Shown here: positions 1-7,956 of the stretch, one piece after another
Position numbering within the stretch: the stretch's first letter is position 1
Layout of the letters: the number at the start of each line of letters is the position of its first letter
NCBI RefSeq assembly: GCF_036711975.1
Contig: NC_091971.1
Location: forward strand, 25,985,501-26,049,500
DNA length: 64,000 nucleotides
Source of the DNA: Onthophagus taurus
Lineage: Eukaryota; Arthropoda; Insecta; Coleoptera; Scarabaeidae
Direction of reading: 5' to 3'
The notes under the pieces: model-generated
Told to the model about the DNA's origin: nothing
The model's input: the letters and a program-made list of their open reading frames with translations, nothing else
The model's database searches: none
Program-made: the position numbers and the translations under genes

Positions 1-243
1 GACGTCATCGTCGATACATGCGGACACAAAGCGTTGAGCGATAAATGACGCGCGCTAGGTGGGGGGTGTTGCCTGATGGGCGATAGATGGCGCGCGTAAA
101 TTTAAAATTCATGTGACGCCATCTGGTGATGGTGGTAAAAGAGAATAAAGATACAATTATTTTGATAGTATTAAAATGCATATTTTTTAACAAAAATAAA
201 TATTAATTTATTGATTAAAACATAAATTTAATAATACAATAGG
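1..243 (+). repeat. Left terminal inverted repeat of element A (outer end missing)
   Basis: This stretch is an imperfect inverted copy of the right end. Positions 187-243 match about 8699-8756 inverted (AT-rich block). Positions 70-118 match about 8950-9000 inverted (ACGCGCGCCATCTATCGCCC block). The GACGTC at position 1 probably corresponds to the GACGTC at 9776-9781. The right copy is longer because of a small insertion and an expanded minisatellite. Confidence 0.75.
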
Positions 244-270
244 AATATTTCTAATAATAATTCAGGCAAC

Positions 271-780
271 TTAAATACAAGTAACTTTATTTTGTTTACA
301 TAAAAATTTTTTTAAAATTAAAACATTGTTCTGTGAACATACCGCTGGACAACAGCCGACGTGAAACCAACATTGATTGGAGGTTGAATTTAATTTAGTT
401 TCATCCTCTTCCGCAAATTCTAACGCAATATCTGTTATTATTGAATTATTATTATGGTTACGTGTTTCCAAAAACTGCTTCTTTTGATTTCCCTTAACAA
501 ATATTTGATCGTAGGAGGAAATTAAACCATCAATTACATTTAGACCTTCCGATTGATTTATCCACCCATCGTTATATATCAACCTATGATGGTTGCGTTC
601 TAAATGTCTTACTGACCTCTGATCTTCAACGTTTAATCGTTGGAATGGTACGCTCGGCTTTAGGTGTAAATGTATAATGTAGCCGGTGGCGGTAATATCC
701 AGAAGAGTAAATTCTTTAACTTCGAATTTAGAGTTGACGTAAAACCCTTGAACGTCTACAACCGCACATCTGAACTTCAT
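271..780 (-). CDS. Polinton-associated CxxH...C family protein, copy 1 of 3
   Basis: Function not known to me. The start is taken at the ATG at 780, because the open frame upstream of it offers only a TTG. The 169-aa product is homologous to the products at 12520-13002 and 18531-19046. All share an N-terminal DVQGF-type motif, a KE(F/L) motif about 15 residues later, a central H/W-rich block, a (F/Y)VKG motif and a C-terminal CxxH...C...NV signature. The D-x-Q and K-E spacing faintly recalls an RNase H-like exonuclease, but I see no convincing active site. It lies next to the left inverted repeat, downstream of the capsid operon on the same strand. Confidence 0.7.
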   Translation of the reverse strand: MKFRCAVVDVQGFYVNSKFEVKEFTLLDITATGYIIHLHLKPSVPFQRLNVEDQRSVRHLERNHHRLIYNDGWINQSEGLNVIDGLISSYDQIFVKGNQKKQFLETRNHNNNSIITDIALEFAEEDETKLNSTSNQCWFHVGCCPAVCSQNNVLILKKFLCKQNKVTCI

Positions 781-928
781 ATTGTAATAAATGTAATTTA
801 TAACTATAGATACCTCCCCACTCAAAGGTTTTTGTAAAATTATTAAAGAATGTACGTAATGATTATAAATAACTTCTGAGTATTTCGAATTCCAAAGTTA
901 TTTATGTTTCAGTAAAATTATGCAGGTA

Positions 929-1066
929 TGTGTTATGTTACATTATACTTGCATATAAGTTACTTTAAATGTATCTACAATATTTCGAGCGCTGTGTGGG
1001 AATTTTATTGGATCCAGTACATCTAATTTACTAAAACGTTATGTCGATGAGATAGAGTTGTTTACA
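929..1066 (-). pseudogene. Degenerate duplicated fragment of the penton-like gene
   Basis: This roughly 138-bp stretch is similar base by base to 2646-2786 inside the penton-like gene, in the same orientation. Shared words include GGATCCAGTACATCT and GAGTTGTTTACA. Small indels and substitutions make it unlikely to be translated. It sits just downstream of the capsid stop, so it looks like the scar of a tandem duplication or recombination of the penton-capsid segment. The remaining intergenic sequence from 781 to 928 shows nothing else I can name. Confidence 0.7.
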
Positions 1067-1073
1067 AACTGAT

Positions 1074-2276
1074 CTATATTTGATTAATCATACCAGTTAA
1101 AGGAACATATTTGAAAACACGATCGTGTAAGATTAAACAGTAGAGGGAAGTAGCATTAGGTATCTCTTCACTCGTTTCAAATTCAATGCGAATATCAACG
1201 GTTCCAACATTTAAAATATCATTTTGCCGTGAACAATCAATTACAATAATCGGTGTATGTGCTAAAAATGTATCTCTGTTAAACATTGGTTCTGCAAGTT
1301 CTCGATCGTAATAGGTCTTTGCGAAATTACAATACATTTCATATAAAACTGCAATTTGACCTGTCTTAAAATTTAAATTTAAAGCTTCATAGGGATATTT
1401 CTCACTATTTAAAAACACTTTCATATCTGTTAAATTACAGTGGTCAAATTGTGATGCAGAACGTAACGGATTATCTTTTCTATTGATTTGAAACCCTAAT
1501 ATAAAGTATCTGGGCTTTTCTAATTGAGTAGATGTTTTAATTGTCCATGTGTGTTGTCTATTTTTTGGTAATGATGGGTATTCATGTAAATCAAATGATC
1601 TAAATCCCATGTCCAATTCAATTCCTTGTTCAATGTACTCTAAAAGTTTTAAACGTTCAACATCGGCTACAGAAACATGAGGAACTTTCCATACTATTTT
1701 ATTAATAGTAATCGCCACATTAGGTAAAAGACTTTCGATAACATTCTTGTCTGAATTACTGCGTACTAAAACTAATTCTTGACGGAGATTTATCAAAATT
1801 TTATTATAATCTTCTGCGAACCCAAGAAAATATTTCAAAGGAACACAAAAATTAAAATCTCCTGTATTTTCATTTACTTTAACATTTGGATATTCGAAAC
1901 CTGCGTTAGAGGCATGATAGTATTCCGATCTTGTTAATGAGCAAAGATTTTTTAATGTGCTAGCTATTCCTGGATTTCTTACTCTGTCAATTACGTTCCC
2001 TCCACATTCAAATCGTACTTCACTAAACATATGAGCGATCGGATTTGCTGACAATTTTGAATCTTTATCAACGGTTCCGTCATCTTTCAATAGTTTCCCT
2101 TGTACGTAAATAAAAGATTGACTTGGTAACGTGTAAACGTCCTGTTGTTGAATTGCAATACGAATTTCATCGCTATTGTTAAAAGAATTTGATGAGTATG
2201 GTAAATGATTATGATACTGAATCCGTACGAGTGAATTATCAAATTGTACTTTATCAGAGACGTTTAAGATACTCAT
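1074..2276 (-). CDS. Major capsid protein (hexon-like, double jelly-roll)
   Basis: The 400-aa protein is homologous over its whole length to the 420-aa product at 17093-18355. Both begin with a short N-terminus containing KV.VDNS and (S/N)H.P, then share a (D/N)DEIRI(A/G)I patch, an R(Q)ELVL patch and a C-terminal R(I)EF...YCL(I/V)LHD block. From memory, arthropod proteins of this kind are annotated as uncharacterised Polinton proteins and as adintovirus hexon. The assignment to the double jelly-roll fold rests on that and on the position next to the penton-like gene. The frame is intact. It is the last core virion gene of the leftward block. Confidence 0.8.
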   Translation of the reverse strand: MSILNVSDKVQFDNSLVRIQYHNHLPYSSNSFNNSDEIRIAIQQQDVYTLPSQSFIYVQGKLLKDDGTVDKDSKLSANPIAHMFSEVRFECGGNVIDRVRNPGIASTLKNLCSLTRSEYYHASNAGFEYPNVKVNENTGDFNFCVPLKYFLGFAEDYNKILINLRQELVLVRSNSDKNVIESLLPNVAITINKIVWKVPHVSVADVERLKLLEYIEQGIELDMGFRSFDLHEYPSLPKNRQHTWTIKTSTQLEKPRYFILGFQINRKDNPLRSASQFDHCNLTDMKVFLNSEKYPYEALNLNFKTGQIAVLYEMYCNFAKTYYDRELAEPMFNRDTFLAHTPIIVIDCSRQNDILNVGTVDIRIEFETSEEIPNATSLYCLILHDRVFKYVPLTGMINQI

Positions 2277-2283
2277 ATTGTTA

Positions 2284-2418
2284 TTATTTTATTAATTGTA
2301 AACCTAATGATTCAAGAAATTGTTTGTTTTGAGGTGTTAACTGTTTCACAGTGTGAAGAGAACTAAAAGTATTGGTTTGATTTTGTTGGTTTATATTACC
2401 TTTTACCTTAAGAACCAT
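2284..2418 (-). CDS. Small conserved protein between penton and capsid genes (44 aa)
   Basis: Too short for usual gene calling, but supported by homology and position. Its C-terminus (QLTPQNKQFLESLGLQLIK) aligns with that of the 56-aa product at 16922-17092 in element B (QLTRVNRQYLSNLGFQLL). Both sit exactly between the penton-like and capsid genes. The start codon overlaps the end of the penton gene by 11 bp, and the stop is 7 bp before the capsid ATG. The product is polar, with no hydrophobic segment. A minor virion or assembly role is only a guess from context. Confidence 0.75.
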   Translation of the reverse strand: MVLKVKGNINQQNQTNTFSSLHTVKQLTPQNKQFLESLGLQLIK

Positions 2419-3115
2419 TATTACTAGAGAGCTTTAAATGTAGTCTTATCTTGATGACTTCTCCTCTGAAATTGACCAACAATCCGTTTTGATCAACTAT
2501 TTTAAGGGTAATATTATTAATTATTTGTGTATTCAGAGGCATATATATTAAATTGTGGGGAGTTTCTGATATTTTATAACCTTTAGGTACTGTAGGGAAA
2601 AATGAGTAGATAGTGTGCGCAGGTATGTCGTTGTGATAAGCTCCATGTGTTATGCTACATAGTACTTGTATAGAATTTACTTTAAATATATCTACAATAT
2701 TGCGAGCTCTATGCGGGGATTTTATTGGATCCAGTACATCTGATTTATTAAATCCTAATATTGTTGAGATGGAGTTGTTTACATTAAAATCAATAGTTTT
2801 GTTACATGTGATCACTGCTTGTAGAGTATCCTCATTTGCTTGTAGGCTAAAGTTCACACCTTTAATATTCTTTTCTTTAAGTTGTTTATTAATGGCATTC
2901 GAAATGTGTGTTAATTCATAAGATCCTGTTGGTAGTGCTATCAATTCATTATCAATTTTTAAGCAATTATTTGTTTCATCAATATTTGGAATTGAGTTGT
3001 ATCCATCAAAGCTTACAAGTGCCAGTTCATATTGATAATTAGGATTCAGTTCTATTGCAGGGTGATAATTTGCTGTTAGAACAGATGTTTTTCCTACTAA
3101 ATCAAACGTCCACAT
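2408..3115 (-). CDS. Penton-like minor capsid protein
   Basis: The 235-aa product is homologous to the 247-aa product at 16161-16904. Shared features are an N-terminal F.L.G....L..NF/Y.P.I.LN segment, a LPNIDETNN/LPNIDSTNN motif, a central S(I).(T/L)LGF motif near residue 120, a YHFFP/YSFFP motif near 170, and a C-terminal DQ(N/D)G.LVNFR.E...R(I/V)HLK block. From memory it corresponds to the single jelly-roll penton of Polintons and adintoviruses. It follows the protease with a 16-bp gap and overlaps the 44-aa gene. The start at 3115 is the first ATG and matches the homologue's N-terminus. Confidence 0.7.
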   Translation of the reverse strand: MWTFDLVGKTSVLTANYHPAIELNPNYQYELALVSFDGYNSIPNIDETNNCLKIDNELIALPTGSYELTHISNAINKQLKEKNIKGVNFSLQANEDTLQAVITCNKTIDFNVNNSISTILGFNKSDVLDPIKSPHRARNIVDIFKVNSIQVLCSITHGAYHNDIPAHTIYSFFPTVPKGYKISETPHNLIYMPLNTQIINNITLKIVDQNGLLVNFRGEVIKIRLHLKLSSNNGS

Positions 3116-3131
3116 CCTTTGATTGTTGAAA

Positions 3132-3524
3132 CTATAATGCGTCTGATGATAAGAAATTTAAACATAAATGACCACAATTACTTGTGTTATAGGTTTGATA
3201 TTGATGGTGATTATATTTAATAATTACATTATTTCCTGCACTCTTGAAATAATTGACAATTTCTTTACTTGGTTTTAAATTACCAAAACTATCGAAATAA
3301 GTAATTATATTTCCCTTTTTAATATAGGCTGTCCAATGAGTACCAGGTCCTTTCACACTATCCAAGTTAATAATACCTCTTTCATTATTATTAATACGCA
3401 CAGGTAATTTATCTTGCATGAATATCCCTCTAAACTCTGGTATCCCTAATATTTTCACATAACGCATCAAGTCAACGTTTGTTAGCGCTTTCTGCTGTTG
3501 TATGGTTTTTCTTGGCGTGTCTTT
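3132..3524 (-). CDS. Adenain-like cysteine protease, in -1 frame after a slippery site
   Basis: This is a predicted virion maturation protease. The catalytic triad is visible: His in GPGTHWTAY, Asp in YFDSFG and Cys in SNCGHLCLNFL, in the order seen in adenovirus proteases. Similarity to element B starts upstream of the first methionine (LTNVDL here, LTDVEL there), within a frame that overlaps the 3' end of the pVI/pX-like gene. The coordinates run from the -1 slippage point at 3524. An internal ATG at 3459 would lose only part of this N-terminus. The frame from slippage point to stop is 393 nt, exactly as in element B. Expression as a frameshift fusion is therefore favoured over independent initiation. 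Confidence 0.8.
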   Translation of the reverse strand, partial: KDTPRKTIQQQKALTNVDLMRYVKILGIPEFRGIFMQDKLPVRINNNERGIINLDSVKGPGTHWTAYIKKGNIITYFDSFGNLKPSKEIVNYFKSAGNNVIIKYNHHQYQTYNTSNCGHLCLNFLSSDAL

Positions 3525-3919
3525 AAAAAAACACCTAATCCTTTTTTATATGGTTTTAAATACAGACCTTTACCTAAAGCTATTGATTCCATCGTTTGAT
3601 TATGTCTTTGACTTTCCTTGAGTGCCGCTTGTGCTTGCTTCGTTTTATTGACAGCACTTATAACGGAAGCAGTGCCACCTGCTAGAGCTCCTAATGCACT
3701 TAAACCAGCAAATATTGGAATGAACGGAAGTATACCACCGCTTTTTGGAATTGTAATAACTCTAGAACGAGGTTTCTTTTTGACAATACCTTTTACGGCA
3801 CGTAAAGCTAACTTTGCAGCAGATTTCAAATCATTAGTGCTTGACTCTTTTAATTTTATTTTAGCATTTTTAACGGCTTTATTAAAAGAAATCGCTTTTC
3901 CACTTGCTCCTTTCTTCAT
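3482..3919 (-). CDS. pVI/pX-like core protein (unfused form)
   Basis: The 145-aa basic protein has an N-terminal lysine-rich half. A glycine/alanine-rich hydrophobic segment follows IPKSGGILP (about residues 66-85) and could be membrane-active. After it come an amphipathic stretch with ESQRHNQTME and a GLYLKPYKKGLG motif. It matches the C-terminal half of the 300-aa product at 14849-15751, where the same module is fused behind a PLA2 domain. Adenovirus pVI/pX-like roles (membrane lysis, DNA condensation) are inferred from composition and context. It starts the leftward operon, divergent from the ATPase gene. Confidence 0.7.
   Translation of the reverse strand: MKKGASGKAISFNKAVKNAKIKLKESSTNDLKSAAKLALRAVKGIVKKKPRSRVITIPKSGGILPFIPIFAGLSALGALAGGTASVISAVNKTKQAQAALKESQRHNQTMESIALGKGLYLKPYKKGLGVFLKTRQEKPYNSRKR
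3524..3530 (-). promoter_or_regulatory. Predicted -1 ribosomal frameshift slippery site (U UUU UUA)
   Basis: On the minus strand the pVI/pX-like gene reads GTT TTT TTA AAG, which contains T TTT TTA in the correct zero-frame phase (X XXY YYZ). A -1 slip there enters a frame that stays open through the protease to its stop. The zero frame ends at the TAA at 3482-3484. The heptamer type is the one used by well-known retroviral frameshift sites. I could not identify a convincing downstream stem by eye. Confidence 0.65.
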
Positions 3920-3930
3920 GGTCCAATCAC

Positions 3931-4178
3931 TTCAATGGTCAACAGACAAATGAATATTATGTGTTTAAATTCAGTCTTATAAAGGAGTCAGTTATACCAT
4001 AAACATGAAAGTGATAAAACAACCTTACACATTAAATATTGATGATATTGATAATCGCTTCAATGGTCAACAGACAAATGAACATTATATATTCAAAATC
4101 AAACTTATATAATAGTTAGTTATACAATAAACATGAAAGTGATAAAACAACCTTACACATTAAATGTTGATGATGTAA
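3931..4178 (+). repeat. 128-bp tandem duplication of the ATPase promoter and first codons
   Basis: Two copies offset by 128 bp, starting TTCAATGGTCAACAGACAAATG at 3931 and 4059, include the leader and the first codons of the ATPase gene. The upstream copy has its own ATG at 4005 in the same context as the real ATG at 4133. That frame encodes the same first eleven residues and then ends after 35 codons at 4112. The region is also the divergent promoter for the leftward operon. Copy 1 contains a TTATAAAG box and TCAGTT; copy 2 contains TTATATAA and TTAGTT. Confidence 0.85.
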
Positions 4179-4828
4179 CAATGCAATTTAATAATAATCA
4201 ATCACCTCAAAACAGAAAGCATAGTTATTTATTTCCAAATAATCTACGTTGCATTATATCCGGACCTTCTAACTCTGGTAAAACAAATCTGATAATTAGC
4301 TTATTACAGGATCCTAATGGACTATCATTTAAAAATGTGTATGTGTATTCAAAGTCATTGTATCAAAACAAATATGAATATTTGAGAAAATTGCTGCAGC
4401 CTATAAAAGGTTTAGGATATTATGAGTATAGCAGTAGTGATGACATAATGCATCCTTCTAAAGCGAATGAAGATTCGGTTTTTATATTTTATGATGTAGC
4501 ATGCGATAAACAATCAATTATTCGTGATTATTTTTGTATGGGACGACATAAGGCAATAGATAGTTTTTATTTATGTCAAAGTTACACACATATTCCAAAG
4601 CATTTAATACGTGATAATGCAAACTTTTTAATACTTTTCAAACAAGATGATCTAAATTTAAAACATATTTATAATGATCATGTAACAACCGATATGAAAT
4701 TCAATGTCTTTAAGAAAATGTGTTCAATGTGTTGGAAAGATAGATTTGGATTTTTTGTAATCAGTAAGGAGGACGATATGAACAATGGTAGACATCGTAA
4801 TGGGTTTCATTACTATATAAAACTGTGA
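4133..4828 (+). CDS. DNA-packaging ATPase (FtsK/HerA, A32-like)
   Basis: The 231-aa protein has a Walker A motif GPSNSGKTN at about residues 44-52 and a Walker B-like strand (VFIFYDVA) near residue 120. It aligns throughout with the 233-aa ATPase at 22665-23366, including QSY...IPK.LIRDN and NLKHIYNDH. Such ATPases pump genome DNA into preformed capsids. One oddity is that the first acidic Walker B position is Tyr here and Asp in element B (IFDDIA), leaving only the second Asp. The start is the second ATG of a tandemly duplicated leader. The PLA2 gene follows 23 bp downstream. Confidence 0.88.
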   Translation: MKVIKQPYTLNVDDVTMQFNNNQSPQNRKHSYLFPNNLRCIISGPSNSGKTNLIISLLQDPNGLSFKNVYVYSKSLYQNKYEYLRKLLQPIKGLGYYEYSSSDDIMHPSKANEDSVFIFYDVACDKQSIIRDYFCMGRHKAIDSFYLCQSYTHIPKHLIRDNANFLILFKQDDLNLKHIYNDHVTTDMKFNVFKKMCSMCWKDRFGFFVISKEDDMNNGRHRNGFHYYIKL

Positions 4829-4851
4829 TTGTGTATGTTTCTATATCAGTC

Positions 4852-5196
4852 ATGTTAGTGATACGAACAGGTGGAGAGCTGCATTTACCCGGCTATCAGT
4901 TTTGTGGACCCGGGACAAATCTTATGAAACGCTTAGCACGTGGAGATCCTGGTATTAATGACCTTGATAGAGCATGTAAACGTCACGATTTAGCCTATAC
5001 ACAATACACAGATTTACACAATCGACATAAAGCAGATAAAGTATTAGCTGAAGAAGCATGGAAAAGAGTATTGGCGAAAGATTCATCGATTGGTGAAAAA
5101 GCTAACGCATGGTTTGTTACTAATGCGATGAAAGTAAAACGAAAGTTAGGTTTCGGTTTGAAGAATCCGAAAAAGTATCGGTGTTACAACCGATAA
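4852..5196 (+). CDS. Phospholipase A2-domain protein (parvovirus VP1-like), unfused
   Basis: The 114-aa product has the calcium-loop motif YQFCGPGT (GPG at residues 19-21) and the catalytic RACKRHDLAY (His-Asp at 45-46), the signature of the PLA2 domain that lets parvoviruses breach endosomes. The start at 4852 is the only ATG before the domain. In element B the same domain is the N-terminal third of a 300-aa fusion with the pVI/pX-like module. Here it stands alone on the opposite strand from that module. The last codons (KKYRCYNR) run into a short tandem repeat, so the C-terminus may be newly formed. Confidence 0.85.
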   Translation: MLVIRTGGELHLPGYQFCGPGTNLMKRLARGDPGINDLDRACKRHDLAYTQYTDLHNRHKADKVLAEEAWKRVLAKDSSIGEKANAWFVTNAMKVKRKLGFGLKNPKKYRCYNR

Positions 5197-5314
5197 AGTA
5201 TCGGTGTTACAACCGATAAATGCGGTTGGTCGGATAAAACTGATCGGTTAAAACCGGTCGGATAAAACAGATCGGTTAAAACCGATCGGATAAAACGGAT
5301 CGGTTAAAACCGGC
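5172..5314. repeat. Two adjacent short tandem repeats (23 bp x2, 28 bp x3)
   Basis: Two 23-bp copies containing GTATCGGTGTTACAACCGAT occupy 5172-5217. Three 28-bp copies starting CGGATAAAAC at 5231, 5259 and 5287 follow. Each unit contains inverted halves (ATCGGTT...AACCGAT), so the block is rich in small hairpins. It begins inside the last codons of the PLA2 gene and ends about 75 bp before the next ATG. Confidence 0.9.
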
Positions 5315-5388
5315 CTGAATAGTTTCAATAAAACTCTACAGTAAGCACATGCATTAGTCAGTAACCGTTCATTCATTGTACAGAAAAC

Positions 5389-6469
5389 ATGGACTCAAAA
5401 CAATTAACACGAAAGCTTATTAAAACAAGAGCAAATGTGAAAAAGAAATTGGATACATTAAAAGCAAGGAAACATAAATCCGAACATTTGCTTCAACAGC
5501 AATATAAAGCAGTAACAACCCCTTTTAAAAATTAATTTCCACAATTAAACATCCTATTAAAGTTAAGAAGGAGGATGAGGAGGAGCTTAAATCGGAGGAA
5601 GTTAAAGAAGAAGAATTTAAAACAGTAATACCTACAAAGAAAAGAAGAGTATCAGAAGCAGTACAAACATCACGTCTACCAGAACTTCATCGACAACAAC
5701 AAGCGCCTCAATCACCAACAATATCAATATTAAGCGATGATGATGACGATGTTTTTGCAACATCCCCATCACCACCACCGCAACCAACGCAAACATCACC
5801 ACCTGCAGCAACAGCAGCGACAGCAGCAGATGTATCTCCATTACCAGAAACTATGAATATTCCTGAAGAATCATTTTTCTTATACTTGGAACAATTTGCT
5901 CCTCTAACAAGATCTTACATTGAGGGCTATGTAAGAGATGATAGCAATGAATTCGATTCCAGCAACAAGGGAGTTCATGTTGATATTTTAACTGATAAAT
6001 ATACCATTGGAAATAGTGAAATATTCTTTAGTAGTAAAACGAATGATATAACCATTGCAAATAAAACTTATAAGGGTACGAAAGGTCTACTAGTGATGAT
6101 CAAAAGAATTACGTTGAAATACTTAAAACAACAGCAGCATTAAACAAAAATCAAGATAAAAGCAAACAAATTATGGGTGACAAGTCGGACAAGTATCGTC
6201 AAATAATTGCACCTGTTTTAAACACAACGGAAGGAGTTGTACGACGGACTAGAGTAAAAAGCGTTCCTGTTCGTATGAGAACTGGTGAAGGTCTCATGCA
6301 GCAGCAGTACAATAATCAACGGTCAAATTTTATTTATTGGGATGATCCTAATGAATTAGTAGATAGATTAAAACTTTTAATAGCCTCTCAGCTTGCCGGT
6401 AATACGTCACATGGTAATGAAATTAATAGTATTATAGAAGAGTTACGAGAAGCTCATATAATTGTATAA
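5389..6469 (+). pseudogene. Broken homologue of the 386-aa coiled-coil/DUF8207-like protein
   Basis: Three pieces in three frames together parallel the intact gene at 23430-24590. The first is 5389-5535 (48 codons, basic, coiled-coil-like, ends at TAA). The second is open from about 5535 to 6143: an acidic, Q/P/T-rich linker, then a globular part with NEFD and TYKGTKGL. The third runs to 6469 (start-like ATG at 6173) with WDDPNELVDRLKLL. The first break is at an A-rich tract near 5530. The second, near 6080, coincides with loss of about 13 codons relative to element B. The domain resembles what I recall as DUF8207 of arthropod proteins. No splice-site pair explains the breaks. Confidence 0.75.
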
Positions 6470-6497
6470 ACCTACAATACATTATATCATTTTAGTT

Positions 6498-6866
6498 ATG
6501 ACTATCCACAAGTTCGGACATCATATTTCTTCTTCTTCTTCTTCCTCCTCCTCAATAGAACATAACTATTATTCTTATTTGAATATTACTTTGACTGGTG
6601 CGAAAGCTGGACATAGTTATGCGCTGAGTAATTTCAACAGATATTATATTTTTCCTATTGAATCAGGAGAAATTTACTCTATCACTATTGTGCCATCGGA
6701 CACCACTCTTATAGTAAACAATAGGATTTATGATAGCTCAAATGGGAAGGGTATCAAATTGAAGAAAGGTGACAGATTAAAATTCATTCCATCTCCTACT
6801 GCGACGATTAATACACTGTTTGTAGAAATCGTACTAACATGTCCTCTGATATTAAAAGAAAATTAG
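6498..6866 (+). CDS. Small conserved Polinton protein with Ser tract
   Basis: The 122-aa product starts at the ATG at 6498, whose context (MTIHKFGHHIS) parallels IDKFGKHVHHH in the 135-aa homologue at 24637-25044. Nine consecutive serines follow, probably a repeat expansion. The rest looks beta-rich (LNITLTGAKAG..., then KLKKGDRLKFI and a final VEIVLT), like a small sandwich domain. Function not known to me. The 3' end overlaps the integrase start by 28 bp, and the order (broken gene, this gene, integrase) is the same in both elements. Confidence 0.65.
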   Translation: MTIHKFGHHISSSSSSSSSIEHNYYSYLNITLTGAKAGHSYALSNFNRYYIFPIESGEIYSITIVPSDTTLIVNNRIYDSSNGKGIKLKKGDRLKFIPSPTATINTLFVEIVLTCPLILKEN

Positions 6867-7762
6867 CTGAAGAACTTCATAAACCTGCTCGAATACATTT
6901 TAAAAGAAGACATGTACTTACTAAAGGGATAAATGATTTATACCAGGCTGATTTAGTAGAGATGATACCTTATGCACGACAAAATAGTGGTTATCGTTAT
7001 ATACTCGTTGTAATTGATGTCTTTAGCAAATATGCATGGGCTATTCCGGTAAAAACCAAATCAGGTAAAGATGTTACTAAAGCAATGAAAAGTATTTTAA
7101 AGGATGCAAACGTACCAAAAAACCTTCAAACCGATCAAGGAAAAGAGTTTTATAATAAAGATTTTATGTCACTTATGAGTAAATTAAAAATTAATCATTA
7201 CTCTACGTTTAGCTCGTTAAAAGCATCTATCGTTGAACGTTTAAATAGAACTTTAAAAGGTTTAATGTGGAAAGAATTTAGTGTTCAGGGATCTTTTAAA
7301 TGGTTAAATTTATTACCGCAAATTTTATTAATATATAATACCCGCAAGCATTCCACTACAGGTATGAAACCAATAGAGGCGGATGAGGAAAAGCTATTGC
7401 GTACTGTTTATAATAGAAAAACACATTATCAAAGTCAAACATTACACACAAAATTTCATTTGAATGACTTTGTAAGAATATCTAAACATCGTGGTGTGTT
7501 CACCAAAGGGTATACTCCTAACTGGAGCAATGAAGTTTTTAAAATTGTTAAGATTCAATATAGTAATCCAGTGACGTATTTATTACAAGATTTGAAAGGT
7601 GATGACATTAAAGGAGCTTTCTATACTGAAGAATTACAACGGACTCATTATCCTGACATACAGTTGATTGAAAAGATTCTAAAACGGAAAGGAAACAGAA
7701 TGTACGTCAAGTGGTTTGGAATAGATGAAAGAAGTTGGATTAAGAAATCAGATATTGTGTAG
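6839..7762 (+). CDS. Polinton integrase (DDE, retroviral-type) with C-terminal chromodomain
   Basis: The 307-aa protein has Asp in LYQADLVEM, Asp in LQTDQGKEF and Glu in ASIVERLNRTLK, with 33 residues between the last two. This is the D,D(~35)E catalytic set of the rve family. The C-terminus (EKILKRKGNRMYVKWFG...SWI) is a chromodomain-like module, typical of Polinton integrases. It would cut and join element ends into host DNA with a 6-bp stagger. It aligns along its length with the 311-aa integrase at 25044-25979. The frame is intact. An AATAAA at 7782-7787 probably ends this rightward transcript. Confidence 0.93.
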   Translation: MSSDIKRKLAEELHKPARIHFKRRHVLTKGINDLYQADLVEMIPYARQNSGYRYILVVIDVFSKYAWAIPVKTKSGKDVTKAMKSILKDANVPKNLQTDQGKEFYNKDFMSLMSKLKINHYSTFSSLKASIVERLNRTLKGLMWKEFSVQGSFKWLNLLPQILLIYNTRKHSTTGMKPIEADEEKLLRTVYNRKTHYQSQTLHTKFHLNDFVRISKHRGVFTKGYTPNWSNEVFKIVKIQYSNPVTYLLQDLKGDDIKGAFYTEELQRTHYPDIQLIEKILKRKGNRMYVKWFGIDERSWIKKSDIV

Positions 7763-7956
7763 TAGTAATTAGATTTTTTTAAATAAAACAACCTTTTTAA
7801 TATGTTATTTGGCCCTTATTTTAGTAGTATACTTATCTCCTCCGCCTTCAAATTATATGTTTTGTTTAAACGTTTCTTTTGTGCATCAATAGGTTTTATA
7901 CAACTGTATACTAAAACTAAAGTAATTAAAACAATATATATTTTATTATGTTTTAT

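Noticed and set aside
5535..6100. Introns as an explanation for the frame changes in the broken gene
   Set aside because: No GT-AG pair fits either break, and the second coincides with lost codons relative to element B.
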